64,000 nt of DNA. Origin: Peromyscus leucopus. Lineage: Eukaryota > Chordata > Mammalia > Rodentia > Cricetidae. Shown here piece by piece: positions 38,590-50,944 of the stretch. The stretch lies in NCBI RefSeq assembly GCF_004664715.2, contig NC_051066.1, positions 77,599,147 to 77,663,146 on the forward strand, in the 5' to 3' direction. Position 1 is the first letter of the stretch. Every line of letters begins with the position of its first letter. The notes under the pieces are model-generated. The model ran no database searches. It was given only the letters and a program-made list of their open reading frames with translations, and was not told the origin of the DNA. The translations under genes and the position numbers were made by a program.

Positions 38590-38872
38590 TTTATACATAG
38601 TGACCTATGTATAAACATAAATATAGAGATACATGAATGATTGGTGGTAGGTAGGTACATATATAGATTCATAGAGGATAAATAAATATATATGTAGGTA
38701 GGTAGGTGATAGAAATACATGATAGGATAGATAGAAATAGATGATTAATACAAATGGATGATAGATAGAAATAGGTGATAGAAAAAGAAATGATAGCTAG
38801 AAATAGATAACAGATAGATATGATAGAAATAGATACAGATGCTAGACAGATGATAGATAGAGACAGATAAAT

Positions 38873-38921
<49 letters not shown>

Positions 38922-38945
38922 CAGATGGACAGATAGTCAGATAAA
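38590..38945. repeat. (GATA)n tetranucleotide array with degenerate flank
   Basis: A pure GATA/TAGA run at about 38868-38925 (about 14 units) is embedded in about 300 bp of degenerate GATA-rich sequence. That flank suggests an old, long-lived array. Confidence 0.9.
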
Positions 38946-39417
38946 TGTCCATTAATTTAATTTTTAAACACTTAATGCCTAGGAACCTACCTAGCTCCAT
39001 TTCACAAGTAAAGAAACTCAGGCAGAAAACATTAAATAAGATATTCTCAGGCACAATGTCTGCTAAGTAAGGTGATGACCAGGGATCTTTTACCTCAGAA
39101 ATCTGGAGTCTGGGGGGCAAATTAACTGTGCAGGATGCAGCCACCACAGCTTCCGTACACCAGCTCTTCTACTGGACCCAGCCTCAACACCACCCTGATG
39201 ACTTTTCCACTCACCCTTTGCCTTTTGTTCCAGAGTCTAAGGCCCTAGAAGAGGATGCATTATGTTCCTCATCTACTCCACACTCCATCATCTCTGCCCC
39301 CTTGGTGTCTCTGAAACAGAAGGACCTGCAAGTTGCACTGGGACATAAAACAGTCCTTTAAAAGCAAAAGCAAAACACAACCAAACATAAACCCCAGACA
39401 ATTATTTGTTTATCTTC

Positions 39418-39626
39418 TAGGCCCTGTGTACATGCATGGGCCTGCCTGAGTCTGTGTACAACCCGTACATGCAGTGCCCACAGGGGTGAGAAGAGGGCGC
39501 TGGATACTCTGGAACTGGAGTTACAGATAGTCATGAGCTGTCTGAAGTGGGTACTGGGAACTGAACCCAGGTCCTCTGGAGGAGCAGTAAGGGTTCCAAC
39601 TGCTGAGTCATATCTTCAGCCCCAAG
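39418..39626 (-). repeat. B3/B2-type SINE (minus strand)
   Basis: The complement order is 'ccacaggggtgagaagagggcgctgg', 'actggagttacagatagtcatgagctg', 'gggaactgaacccaggtcctctgg' and 'ctgctgagtcatatcttcagcccc'. Confidence 0.8.
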
Positions 39627-39877
39627 GCTGTCATAGAGGCCTTCACTCAGCCCACACCTTAGGCTGTAGCTTCCTACACTGACTCTAGCAAGCCCCCTCC
39701 GCTGTGTGCTCCTTGCCTTCCAAATTCTGTTCACATCTTCCTGCCTTGTGTCCCTTCTTTGTATTTGCGTGGTTATGCTCTTTGGACACATTGCCATGAT
39801 TGGAGTTTCCTTTAGGAAACTCCATAAATGAGTGTATTCAATTAGTGTGGTGTAACTGCAAGTCTAAGATGGGGTCC

Positions 39878-40150
39878 GGGAAGGCATTTGAGTTGGTAGA
39901 GTACTTGTCTAGCACGTATAAAGCCTGGCTTCAGTAGATCCTCAGCACCTCTGAAACTGGGCCTTGGGGCACATAGTGTAATTAATCCCAGCATTTCGGA
40001 GGTAGAGGCAAGAGGATCAGAGGTTCAAGCTTATCTTCGGTTACATAGACAGCCTAGGCTACATGACACCTGGGCTCAATAAAGTAAAATAAAAAGAAGG
40101 AAAAAGAAAGGGGAGAGAAAGAAAGGAAAGAAGTGAAGGGGAAGAAAAGG
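39878..40150 (+). repeat. B4 SINE with purine-rich tail
   Basis: An ID-like head ('gagttggtagagtacttgtctagcacg') joins a B1-like body ('aatcccagcatttcggaggtagaggc', 'acagcctaggctacatgac'), then a GAAA/GGAAA-rich tail. Confidence 0.75.
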
Positions 40151-41763
40151 GAAGGAAAATTTTAAAAAATCATCAAGCTGAATCACCCACTCACTTTCAA
40201 ATGGGATTAACAGCACATTCTCCTTAACTCACAGTACTAGACAGGGGTGAGCTACAAGTGTCTTCCCTAGAATCATGTCATCGCTCCACTAGCTAGTTCT
40301 ACCTTGACATCCTGGTGATACTGTACTAGTCAACCTGCAGAATATATATCAGTTTAGTTCTAGGTTATGACTTAGATTGGAAGCAACCAGACACTGCAAC
40401 TAGGTAGCCTGGAAGAGCTCTAAAACCCAAGCAATGAATTGGCATCTCTTTTCCTGCTATCTAGGGTGTCTCTGGCTGTCATTCATTTGTGCAGTTATTC
40501 AACCTAAATGAATAAGCATTAATGTGCCAGGCATTTCCAGGTATGGGAGCATTACAGAGAATGTGAAGCTGACCGTAACAGTGAAATACTCAGCTTTTAG
40601 TTGATTGAAAGCTTTGGGTATTGCTAGTAAAGGTGGGATGGAGGAAGGGGAATAAGTTCCTTACCCCGAAAGTTACAGAAGCTTATGTGTGTGTATCCAT
40701 GCACTCACACATGTTTATGTCATGCCATGTGTCTTGATGTGTGTGTCTGATTACTAATGGTGTGTGTGCTTCTCTGGAGTGGGCAATGTGAAGAGCACCT
40801 TCCCAAGAGATGTTCCTCATCTCTCCTTAACTCCTTCCCTCGTCTCTCTCCCTTTAATTTCCCCAAACCCTTTCCTGTGGAGAGAGTGAAACATCTACCC
40901 ATTTCAGCTTGTCAGCTTCCCCACGCTCCATCCTTGAATGCCAATTGCTTTTCTCCTCCTTGGTTGGTGGTCACTCCTCATGGAGAAGGGTAGGATCTGC
41001 CTCTGCATCCTCTGGGCTTTCCAGGTTGCAGCTTGTCCCTGGGCACTGGCGGAAAAGACCTTCCACCCTGGCTCGTGGTGGGATTTTCCCTGGGTCACTG
41101 AAAACCCAACCAGTCTTACCACCTCTAGCATTAATTTCTCTCAGAAAGCCCCTGTTCTGACCAAGACAACAAGTACAATTGCTCCACCTCATTGTGATAC
41201 TCTTCTTAGCAGAATTAATACCCAGACTTACCAAGCAAAAGAAAAATATCTACCCCTACCTTGTCTCTGTGGCAATTTATCAGACACCTTATTGTTATAA
41301 GACAATAAGAAATGTCACATCTAAGACACATGTCTTTAGACTCTGTAGATGGAGACATATCTCAGCCCATGCAGCCACACTGACATCATTTAAACTACAA
41401 TCCACTATTAGACTTGCTAACACATTTAGAATATATGTGTAGCTCAGAAAACCCTTTGAGCATGTTTTGAGCTAGATCCTCAATGATCTGGTGACAATCT
41501 GCAAGCTTCTGGGCAGTTGGTCTGAGGAATCTACCCCCAGCTTAAATCTCAGTTATGATGTACACCAGAGGTAACCAGATACTGCATTACCATTCAAATC
41601 ACTGGGACAACTGAAGTAACTGGTGAGATCAATTTCTCTTCTGCTACCTGTTGTCTCTTGTTATTGCTCATTTGTGCCTAATTGGACATAAAGAATTTTC
41701 CAGGAGATAGATGTTGACTATTTTTCTCTGGAAATGAAGTCAACCAATACTTTTTGCATTTTT

Positions 41764-41985
41764 TCTTTTCTTTTTCTTCTTTCTTTCTCTCTTTCTTTCT
41801 TTCTTCTTCTTTTTTTTTTTTTTTTTTTTTTTTTTGGTTTTTTCGAGACAGGGTTTCTCTGTGTAGCTTTGTGCCTTTTCCTGGAACTCACTTGGTAGCC
41901 CAGGCTGGCCTCGAACTCACAGAGATCCGCCTAGTTCTGCCTCCCGAGGGCTGGGATTAAAGGTGTGCTCCACCACCGCCCGGCC
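41764..41985 (-). repeat. Young B1 SINE (minus strand) with 14 bp target duplication
   Basis: A near-consensus B1 complement ('gagacagggtttctctgtg', 'tagcccaggctggcctcgaac', 'ctgggattaaaggtgtgctcc', 'accaccgcccggcc') follows a pyrimidine/T tail. The flanking 14 bp 'ctttttgcattttt' occurs at 41750-41763 and 41986-41999. The 'gtgtagctttgtgcctttt' segment suggests a cricetid B1 subfamily. Confidence 0.9.
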
Positions 41986-42210
41986 CTTTTTGCATTTTTA
42001 ATGTTAACTTTTTAAAAGCCTAATAAAAAATCAAAATAATAAATTATATCTTATATCTTTATTTTCTAATTCTAGGTTTTGTTCTAGCAAAGCCGTCTTA
42101 CCAAAAGAATAATTCTAAATGAAAACATAGAGCTCAGACCAGCACAGTGTTGATCAGATCCTCAAATACAAACCAACATGTAATCTGTACTATATTGTGA
42201 ATGCTAGTTT

Positions 42211-42372
42211 GTTTTATTTTGTTTTGGTTTTTTGAGACAGGGTTTCTCTGTGTAGCTTTGTGCCTTTCCTGGAACTCACTCTGTAGCCCAGGCTGGCCTC
42301 AAACTCATAGAAATCCACCTGCTTCTGCCTCCTGAGTGCTGGGATTAGAGGTGTGCTCCACCACCGCCTGGC
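42211..42372 (-). repeat. Young B1 SINE (minus strand) with 15 bp target duplication
   Basis: A near-consensus B1 complement ('gagacagggtttctctgtg' through 'caccaccgcctggc'). The flanking 15 bp 'tgtgaatgctagttt' is repeated perfectly at 42196-42210 and 42373-42387. It is the same orientation and subfamily as the copy 225 bp upstream. Confidence 0.93.
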
Positions 42373-42387
42373 TGTGAATGCTAGTTT

Positions 42388-42800
42388 TAACTGTCAGCTT
42401 GACACAACCTAGAAACACTGGGAAGAGAGTCTCAATGAAGGATTGTCCACATTGGGTGGGCCTATGAGAATATGTGTGAAGGATTAACTTAATTAAGTCA
42501 ATTGATGTGGGAAGACCCAGCCCACTGTGGGTGGTACCATTCCATAGGCAGAGGATTCTAAACTGTATGAGAGTAGAGAAATCAAGCAAGGGAGCATATA
42601 CACATTTGTTTATCATTTCTCTCTATCTTGACTGTAGATGTGGTGTTTCTAGATGTTTGAAGTTCCTTCCTTGACTTTTCCTACAATGATAGACTGTAAC
42701 CTGGACCTGGAAGTCAAACTAAACCCCCTTTCCCCTAGGCTGTGTTTTGCTTGGGTGTTTTATCACAACGACAGGAATGAAACCAGGACACCTATTATAA
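42388..42800 (+). repeat. Rodent interspersed repeat, LTR-like (same family as 63795-64000)
   Basis: It starts 'taactgtcagcttgacacaacc', contains 'gatgtgggaagacccagcccactgtgggtggtacc', and ends 'gtgttttatcacaacgacagg'. The same landmarks appear at the end of the window (63800 onward). I recognise it as a common rodent repeat but cannot name the family with certainty. Confidence 0.6.
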
Positions 42801-42939
42801 TCAACTTGTTTGTTCAGCAGGCAAACCTTGCTGTAGAGTACTTTCATTCTGTTTTGATCATTTTGAAATTTGGTTAATGACTTATCCTAGTTTCCACCAG
42901 TCCTCTTTAGGAACTGCAATGAAAATATTCCTGTTGAAA

Positions 42940-43505
42940 GGGCTGGGGAGACGTTTCAATTGGTTAAAAGTGCTTGCTGCCACACAAGCATGAGGAGCTG
43001 AGTTTGCTCCCCAGAACCCACATTAGAAATTCTGACAAGCGCCTTTCTGCGCCCCTGCTGGCCCGGTGAGCAGGCACGGCCTCGACATGCAGAACGACGC
43101 CAGCGAGTTCATGGACCTGTACGTGCCGCAGAAATGCTCCACGAGTAACCGCATTATTGGTGCCAAGGACCATGCATCCATCCGGATGAACGTGACTGAG
43201 GTTGGCAGGGTCACAGGCTGGTTTAATGGCCAGTTTAAAATCTATGCTATCTGTGGGGCCATTCGAAGGATGGGTGAATCAGGTGACTCTATTCTCTGAT
43301 TGGCTAAGGCTGATGGAATTTGTCTCAATTAACTTTTGACCAGAAGAGATCAGGGAATATTTGTCATAAATAAAAGTGAGAAAGTTTAAAAAAAAAAAAA
43401 GAAATTCTGAAAAGCAGAGCCTGGTGGATCACTGGAGTGTGTTGGCTAGCTAGCCTCAATTAATCATTGAGCTTCAAGCCAGTGAGATACCCTGTGTCAA
43501 AACAA
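42940..43505 (+). repeat. tRNA-derived SINE split by an Rps21 retrocopy
   Basis: The head ('agggctggggagacgtttcaattggttaaaagtgc', 'ggagctgagtttgctcccc') runs to 43037. The body resumes after 43400 ('aaaagcagagcctggtgg', 'gtgagataccctgtgtcaaaac'). The break is an insertion flanked by a duplicated 'gaaattctga'. Confidence 0.7.
43038..43400 (+). pseudogene. Rps21: Rps21 processed pseudogene (ribosomal protein eS21 retrocopy)
   Basis: An intronless copy of an mRNA for the small-subunit ribosomal protein eS21. The frame starts at ATG 43087 with [13 protein letters not shown] and continues through [13 protein letters not shown] and [13 protein letters not shown], all recognisable eS21 sequence. 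It stops early at TGA 43297-43299, where an Arg codon (CGA to TGA) is expected within ILRLAKADGI. After that an extra base shifts the frame, so the last dozen residues are lost or scrambled. A short 5' UTR, a 3' UTR with AATAAA and a 14-A tail are retained. The direct repeat 'agaaattctga' (43025-43035; 'gaaattctga' 43401-43410) marks LINE-mediated insertion. There is no promoter evidence, and I regard it as non-functional. Confidence 0.93.
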
Positions 43506-46500
43506 AATGAAACAAACAAACAATAATAACAAAACCCCAAAACAGATAGTATTCACAGGAACAACACCCAAGGTTAACTTCTGCACGCCAAGGCACCCCT
43601 CGCCCCCTCACACACACCTGCGCCCTCACCCTACCCCACGAAAAGGATTTGATGTGTTCAAGTGAAAACAGACTGACGAAGGAGTTCAGCAAATGTATTC
43701 TGGCCCAGGCTGTTCATGCAGAGCTCAGCTCTGCCCCTTACTAGTGGGGTGACCATGCTTCACGTGCCATGGTTTTCTTCTCTGTAGAACAGGGATAAAT
43801 GGAGCTTTACCTCACAGAGGTGCTCTGCGTCTCACTTCATTTTTCTTATTTTAGCATACACTTAGGAGTGCTCTGTGCTTTAAGATAGCAATGTGCTTAG
43901 TTTTGATTACTCTGTAAGCCACATTCTATTCTCTGTATCTATCAATCTACAGCGAAGCTGAATAACTCAGGTTAGTATACACCATGTCTAAGACAGTTCC
44001 GGAAAGATAGCTGTTGCTCAGGGTCATTAGTTATATGTAAAAAATCCTTCTATATATTCTCCTTAGAAAAGTCTTGATTACAATTATTTGTATCCCTCGG
44101 ATAAGGATGTGTCCAAATAGCATCGGAATTTAGTGGATTTTGGAAAATGATAGTCACATTGCAACTTACTGGTTCCCCCATGATCTGTGAAACTTTTTCA
44201 AAGCACAAGATGCTGATTAAGTCAGAACATGGGTCATTAATTGTACTCTGACCTTTTCCCACCCAGACTATCCAGCAATACTGCTCCTCCACACAAGCCT
44301 TTAGTGAAAAGACCCCCACTGCCCCCCCCTTTGTCTTTGTGGATTTGCCTTGAGGATGCAAGGATTAAAGTCATGTAGCAGAATTCCAACTTCCAAATAG
44401 TTTTTTTTTTTTTTTTTTTTAAAAGAGGTTTCTGAGAAATCCACTAGGGGGCACATTATCAACAGGCCAGAGATAGCCAACAAGATGGCCGAAAAGAAAA
44501 GGACAAGTTTCTAGAAAGTTCATGGCTGCAGGTCATGTCAGGGATTCTTTGCTCATTCAGTGAGATTCCAGCTTGGTGTTACACAAACAGAGATCCCAGC
44601 ATTGCCAATGGTTTTACAGCTCAGGCTAGACTTTGTATTTCTGAGTTCCAGTGGTCCCCAAACTCAGGCTTCAAAGGTTTAGAAGAGAAGCCAAGAGCCA
44701 AATTCATATTGTCAACCCAACTCATGGGATTGCTTTAGAGCTATTATTATTTGTGTAGCTACTGTGTTCTCAGATGAGACAACAAACAGCTGTTAGCTAA
44801 TTGCTCCTGAATAACTGGTAAAGTCCCACTCACTCTTCTTTTTGCGCTTTCCTTTTTATCTTTCTGACAGCTTTTCCTGGCAATTCTCTCTTCGGTTCTT
44901 GGGTAGACTTCAAGTGACAGAGGAGAAAGTAGAAAGCAAAGCTCTGACAGAACCCCAGTGACTTCAGGAGAATTCTGATTTGCCTTCCACTGCTCCAAAC
45001 CTGTCTCTCCACTTCTGGGCAGATGAGTTTCAAGGTGTCTGCCTAGGCGCTGCTGAGGCAGGACCCTGGAAGGGGGTACCCATTCCCTCCTCCGACAGTA
45101 GCAAATCTGCCTACCTCAACACTTCAAAACAGGAGGGTGGGTCCCCCTTTCCTCTCTGATGGCTATTTGAATCTCAGTGAGAGACTAGGGTTTCAGCAGT
45201 TCCATTCTTAGAAGGCCTTAAGAGAAGTTCAGGAGACTCTGGGAATGTCTTTGACTTCCCTTCCAATGATGATTCATGTTCTCTCCAGCTCCCTACTATG
45301 TATCACGTGAAAATGGTGTTGAAACTGTCAGGAATGAGGAGGAGCAGAAAAGCCTTGTGCATTTACCAAATTCCATCATTTGATTTCATTTAATTTCCCA
45401 GATGTCTTTCTGATAGAAGTGATAGATAAGAAAAACAAAGGCACAGGGTTGCTACATGAATTAAGATACACACAAGTAAACAGAAGAATGCCAACGTGGG
45501 TTTGAACTGAGAGTCTAATTTTAAAGACTATCATGTTTGAACTAAATGTTAGCTGCCTTTCCTGGAGTGTTTGCCATTTCTCCTCGGGGGGTGAGGACAG
45601 AGGAAGTGGTTTGGATGGGAGTGCTGGAAAACAGTAGTCACCACACGATGAAGTCAGCAGTCTGCAAGCCTAGGGGGGTGGCGTGGAGGGGGCGGGAGAT
45701 GGGGAGCCCTAACAAGCAAACAAACTGCTGGTGTTGAAGACCAGATGTCAGCACAGGCAAGGAATGGAGCCTGAGGCCAGGGCACTGGATCAGACTTCCT
45801 TCTTCCATGACCTTTTGCGTGGGCCATCATGGCACAACTCCCTACACTTCTACATGACCTGATCCTTCTCCTTCCAATAAATGCAGCATCTGTGAGGTCC
45901 TTTATGGGTTTGTAAATAAACTCCTTTGTCAATATAGCCTACACAGCGCATCTCTTCACTTACTCCCATCCCTTCCTAGTAGCTTTTGGAAGACTCTTTT
46001 GACCCCATTAAGCACAGAGAGCTCAAGAGTGCTGGCCTGGCTCCCAAGGTTTGGAGATGATCTCTTAATGTAAACAAATTCAACTTAGCACACTTATGAC
46101 AAGAAGCAATAAGACATGGGAAATCAGAGCCCCATCATAACTCTACCACTTTCTACTTGGGTGGTTTGCAGACTACAATGTATTTCTCTGTGTTCCTAGC
46201 TGATTCATCCATTAAAAATGGGATAAGAATTCCTTCCTCGCTAGTTGAATGCATAAACACAGACATCCATAAGTGATCAGTAGTAAATAGTAACTTTTTA
46301 GGCCATAATTGAGCTGGGACTTTTGTTACCACTTGGAGGGACAAAACACAGAACCTGTTCTCAAGAGGTCTGCCATAGTAAAAGAGATAGAGTGATGGGG
46401 AAATGGATGGAATTGAACTATATCAGCAACATGTGGACAAGGTCAAGGTGCTGCTAGGGGGTGTGTGCTCATTCTGAGTAAAGGTGGGGTAAGACAACTT

Positions 46501-46799
46501 CCTGAGGATGACATCAAAGCCATGGGTGGGTGCCCAATTTTGGTTAATATGTAACCACATCTTGGGTAGCCAATATTACATCAAGGATGCCAGCTGTTTG
46601 CTTTGGTGACTCTTTGCGCTTAGGTCTTGCTTTGAAAACAAAAGCTCATCTGTGAAAATCAATGAGCTTCCCTCACACGGTGCCTCGGATTCTGAAATAA
46701 TCTGGATATAGTCACCCTAAATTAATAACCACACAATTAGGATCAGAGGTCAGGAAATTGGAAGGGATGGGGAAAAGAAAGACCAAATACCTATGTATA

Positions 46800-46830
46800 C
46801 ATGTATATGTGGACATGGCAGGTAGGGATT

Positions 46831-46876
<46 letters not shown>

Positions 46877-47212
46877 CGCGCGCGTGCGCGCGCATGTGTG
46901 TGTTTGTACTGTATGAATGTATTTCTATGGATATGTGTCCCTGTGTGTGGAGGAGACCAGAGGTGGATGTCTTCTGGACATCCCTGCTTGTTCTCTACCT
47001 TCATTCTGAGATAGGTTCTTTCATGGAATCTGGAACTGGTGTATTAAGCTAGGCTGGCTGGCCAATGATCTCCAGAGATCTGCCAGTCCTGGGGTCACAG
47101 AGCTAGAGCCACCCCAACACTTGTCTATTTATGTGGATGCTGGAGAGGAGGAGTCAAGTCCTTGTGCCTGTACAGCAAGTGTTTCATTGACTGAGCCATC
47201 TTCCCAGCCCTG
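46800..47212 (-). repeat. tRNA-derived rodent SINE (minus strand) with (TG)n(CG)n tail
   Basis: A TG tract at 46832-46872 turns into a mixed GCGC/GTGC tract to about 46897. The body ('ggtggatgtcttctggac', 'gctaggctggctggcc') and head complement ('gcaagtgtttcattgactgagccatcttcccagccc') follow. Confidence 0.75.
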
Positions 47213-47739
47213 GAATTAACACTTTTGAGAGCCTATAACACACCAGGCTACACAAAGTACCTTGGCTAACAAGAGTAAACCTATGACAGTTTTCTTGTCT
47301 ACCCCTTTATCGAAGATGATAAACTAAGACTCCAGTTATTTAAAACATGTGAGCAGGATTGTACTAAGGAGGTGAGAAAATCAATATTAAAACCCAACAT
47401 TTAATCCTGACTCCAAAGCTCATGCTCTTTTTGATGCTCTGGGCACCTTCCCAAACACACATACTTGCACTTGCCTGCTCCTTCCTTTTCCAGTAGCAGG
47501 GCATTTATGAAGTTGTTCGTGGTTTTCCATGTTAATGCTATTGCCATCATGGCCCAAAGTTTCTTAAACATAAACGTAAACATAGAGGTACCCTTGAGCC
47601 ATGAAAATCTTTCAATACACCTACTGTAAACTGATGATACTAAAAGCTCTTGTCATTGGTCTCTTCCTAGCTTCCTTTGGAAGGTGTCTTTGTTTCTCTT
47701 CCCAACTGGAAGATAGAATCTTTTTTTTTTTTCTTTAAA

Positions 47740-48122
47740 TCTGAGCTGCTCTTGGGTTTGGCTTTGGCCAGTACAATATGGTGGAATCATAGAAAGCTAG
47801 TTCTGGACTTTGGCCACCAGGAGCTATCTATGTAAGCATCCGTTTTCTTCGTCGGTCTCTGCCAGGTCTACACAAGCCAGCTGCTAGCATGTGAGAGGCA
47901 TATGGAAATAAACGTTTGGCATCCAAGATGAAGTGATCCTAGATCAGGCAGCTCTTCTCTGAGCAGTTTATCAACAACATAAACATGAATGAGTCAACCG
48001 AGCCAGCCCTGATCGGCAGATGCACTGAATCAACCCGCAGACTTGGGAGGAATAAGCAAACATTTATTTTAAGCATCTAATTTTGGAGTTCATCTTTACT
48101 GCATTAGCAGCTAGCTGATACA
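47740..48122 (+). repeat. Ancient LTR-like (MaLR or related) relic
   Basis: The segments 'ggccagtacaatatggtgg', 'tgagtcaaccgagccagccctgatcggcagatgcactg', 'caacccgcagacttggg', 'aagcaaacatttattttaagcatctaattttgg' and 'agctagctgatacaacc' match the layout of an old mammalian LTR 3' half. Family uncertain. Confidence 0.45.
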
Positions 48123-48839
48123 ACCAAAACGTGAATTCCTTTTTAATTCGGAGTCAACAGAGGCAAAACATGTATTCTTCCCATTTTTAGTCCATTCTCC
48201 AACTTGGACTGATTTCCCCCTAGATTGGATGGATCATCTTCCCTTGGGATCTCCCCCCACCATTTTAAGAATTCTCTTTATTTCCTCAACCTCACATCTT
48301 TCCCTTTCTTGGTAACACTTATTTGAGGCAGAGTGCACCTGCTGGGAGTTACCTAAGAGTGAGTGAATGGGCTTGGATGTTGTGCATATCTAAAATGTCT
48401 CCATTCTCTTTTTACCCTTAATTTGTATCTCAGCTTAGTTGCAAGTTTAGCCTGGAAACAATTCCCTCGAATTTTTCTTTAAGTGCAGTAAAATGAGTTT
48501 AATTTAGCTCATGCTAAACAAAACGCCTTCACGAGGTTCATTTAGTTAAAGTGAAAAATTCCAATTTTGTATTCTTGAAGGCCTACAATTACTTTTACAA
48601 TGCTAGGTGCCCTTGCTTTGATGAGGGTACTACAGGGACACAGATACTTACTACTCAGCCAGGCTCAGTGTGGTCTGAGGATCACAGATTATTTTGGAAA
48701 TATCCAAGTCTCTAGGAAGGCCTTTTGGGGCACACCCCATCTGGGAAGCTTCTCTTGGGCAGGGAGCTTTTATTCCACCATGTCTCTTGGCCTTCTTTCT
48801 TCCAAAACGAAGAGTGAGAACAATGGTTGTATCCTGATT

Positions 48840-48985
48840 CTTTTGTGTTTGTTTGATTTGATTTTTGAGAGAGGGCCTTTCCATGGAGGCCAGACTGGCC
48901 TGTCACATGTGAGATCTTCCCATCTACATTTGACTCCTGAAAGCTGGGATTCTGGGTGCACACTGTCTTATTCAGCTCTCCAGTA
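48840..48985 (-). repeat. Old B1-like SINE (minus strand)
   Basis: A diverged B1 complement: 'gatttttgagagagggcc', 'ggaggccagactggcc', 'gaaagctgggattctgggtgcac'. Confidence 0.5.
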
Positions 48986-49412
48986 TCATGCCCATGCTCT
49001 AGTTTGACTCTTGGTTCTTTATGTAAGGCCCACTTTTTCTTCCTAGAAAATACAGGATCATCTCTTTCCCCAAAATGTTAAAAATTTCTAAGACAATGCC
49101 TTGATATAGTTTTGGTTTTGTCTATTTTACTAAACATTCATCTGGTCCTTAATCAGATTTTTGTATCCATAAATTCTGGGACATTTTCTTGTTTGTTTTT
49201 CGAATTATCTCTTCTCTCCACTGCCACGGTTTTCTCTTTCTGTGTCTTTTGTGATTTTTCCCGTCAGATTCCCTGCCAGAGCTCAGTCTTTGGGATGTAT
49301 ATCTCTGTGTTCCATTTATTTGTTGTCGCCCTTGCCATGATATTTCTGGAACTTTATCCTACAAACCTTCTCTTGGGCTTATTTTAAAACTCTGTCCTTT
49401 CACATTGAAGGT

Positions 49413-49510
49413 ATCACCCGGCACCCCACCTGCCCCCGCTGGAGCTGAGAACCGAACCCAGGGCCTTGCTAGGCAAGTGCTCTACTATTGAACTAAATTC
49501 CCCAGCCCCC
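49413..49510 (-). repeat. ID/B4-type SINE head (minus strand)
   Basis: The complement of the tRNA-like head: 'gagaaccgaacccagggccttgctaggcaagtgctctactattgaactaaattccccagcccc'. Confidence 0.7.
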
Positions 49511-49985
49511 ACATTGGAGTCTTTGAGAGATACACCGTGAGTGTCCCTCCTTACCTGAGCGTTCTTTCCCCCCTTCTTTGCCTCATCTCTTACTGAGGCT
49601 ACCAATGATGGGCTTTGTTTATGGGTTCTATTTCTTCTCCGTGAATTGTTTCTATTTCTTCCAACTGGCTTTCTGCATCTTATTTGCTCTGGTCCTTGAT
49701 GCTAGGTGCTTTCTGCAAGGGCTTAGTACCTCCATCTCTAAGTGTGCAGAGCAAGACATAGAAAGCTGAGTGCCTGATGGGGTCTGAGACCTGAACCTTA
49801 CTGAACGCCCCTCCCTGTTTCTCTCTGGAGCATTATCATATTAGTATCTTCAGACTTTTTTCCAGGCTTACAAAATTCCCTAGAAAGGTGAAACTTCTTG
49901 AAGGAAGCAGGACTCTCTGCCAGTGTTCTGGGAGCCAAGGAGCGGGAGAAGGCCAGGGAATTTGAACATTCCATACGTACAGCTT

Positions 49986-50093
<108 letters not shown>

Positions 50094-50477
50094 TATTGCC
50101 AACTGTGTCTCCCTTACTATTTTACCCTCTCCAGAGACTAGAATTCTGCTTCTGTGTGGGGACTGTGAAAAGATAATAAACTAGACTGCATGGAGAAGGG
50201 GGGGGGCGTGGGGTCCCGCCTGCTTTTTACAAGACCTCTAAGCTCATCCACCTTCCTCATCATTTGCAGGATAACTAGCCCGTTTCTGAGCCTCTGTGGC
50301 ACTCAGCCCATAAATCTGATTGTTTCTCAACTTTTCCCACAATTGATTAGGGTTGAACACTTCCAAATTTTTCAACCAGTTACCAATTAACCACCATTTT
50401 CCAACTGCAAAGTATTACTGCTGCCACTTCCTCTTATAAGCTCCTTTTGAGAATAGCTCTTCATTTCTATATTGCCC

Positions 50478-50692
50478 TTTTGTTTATGAGAGGGTCTCCT
50501 GTACCCTAGCTGGACCAGCATTTTCAATGTGTGTCCAAGAATGGCCTTGAACTTCTGATCTCACTGCCTCTACCTTCCAAATGCCAGGATTACAGACATT
50601 TACCACTATACCAATATGTGTAGTGCTGGGAATGGAACCCAGGCCCTTGTGTGTGCCAGGCAAGCACTCTCTTAACTGAGCTAGAGTCCCAC
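50478..50692 (-). repeat. B4 SINE (minus strand)
   Basis: A B1-like part in complement ('ccttgaacttctgatctcactgcc', 'ccaggattacagacatttaccac') is followed by an ID-like head complement ('gggaatggaacccaggccc', 'gccaggcaagcactctcttaactgagc'). Confidence 0.8.
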
Positions 50693-50944
50693 TGCCATTG
50701 TGGTCAAGAAGCTGTCATGATGGGTGAAATGGAGGTATGTCCACTACTCTCTTAAACTAAGAGCCCAAAGGCAGCTCTGGGTATTTTAGGAAGTCATACT
50801 TCACAGCATCTGACTTGCTTAACATGATTCTGAACAACAGACTCCTATGGGGTCAAGCTTTTCCTAAACACTAATTTTAAGGCATGGAAGCTCATCTAGA
50901 TGCTGGTTTATTGTTGTTGTTTCTTTCTTTAAGAAAAAGGGAAG

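Noticed and set aside
38590..38945. Possible CRISPR-like array
   Set aside because: Regularly repeated GATA units without unique spacers, in mammalian DNA. It is a microsatellite.
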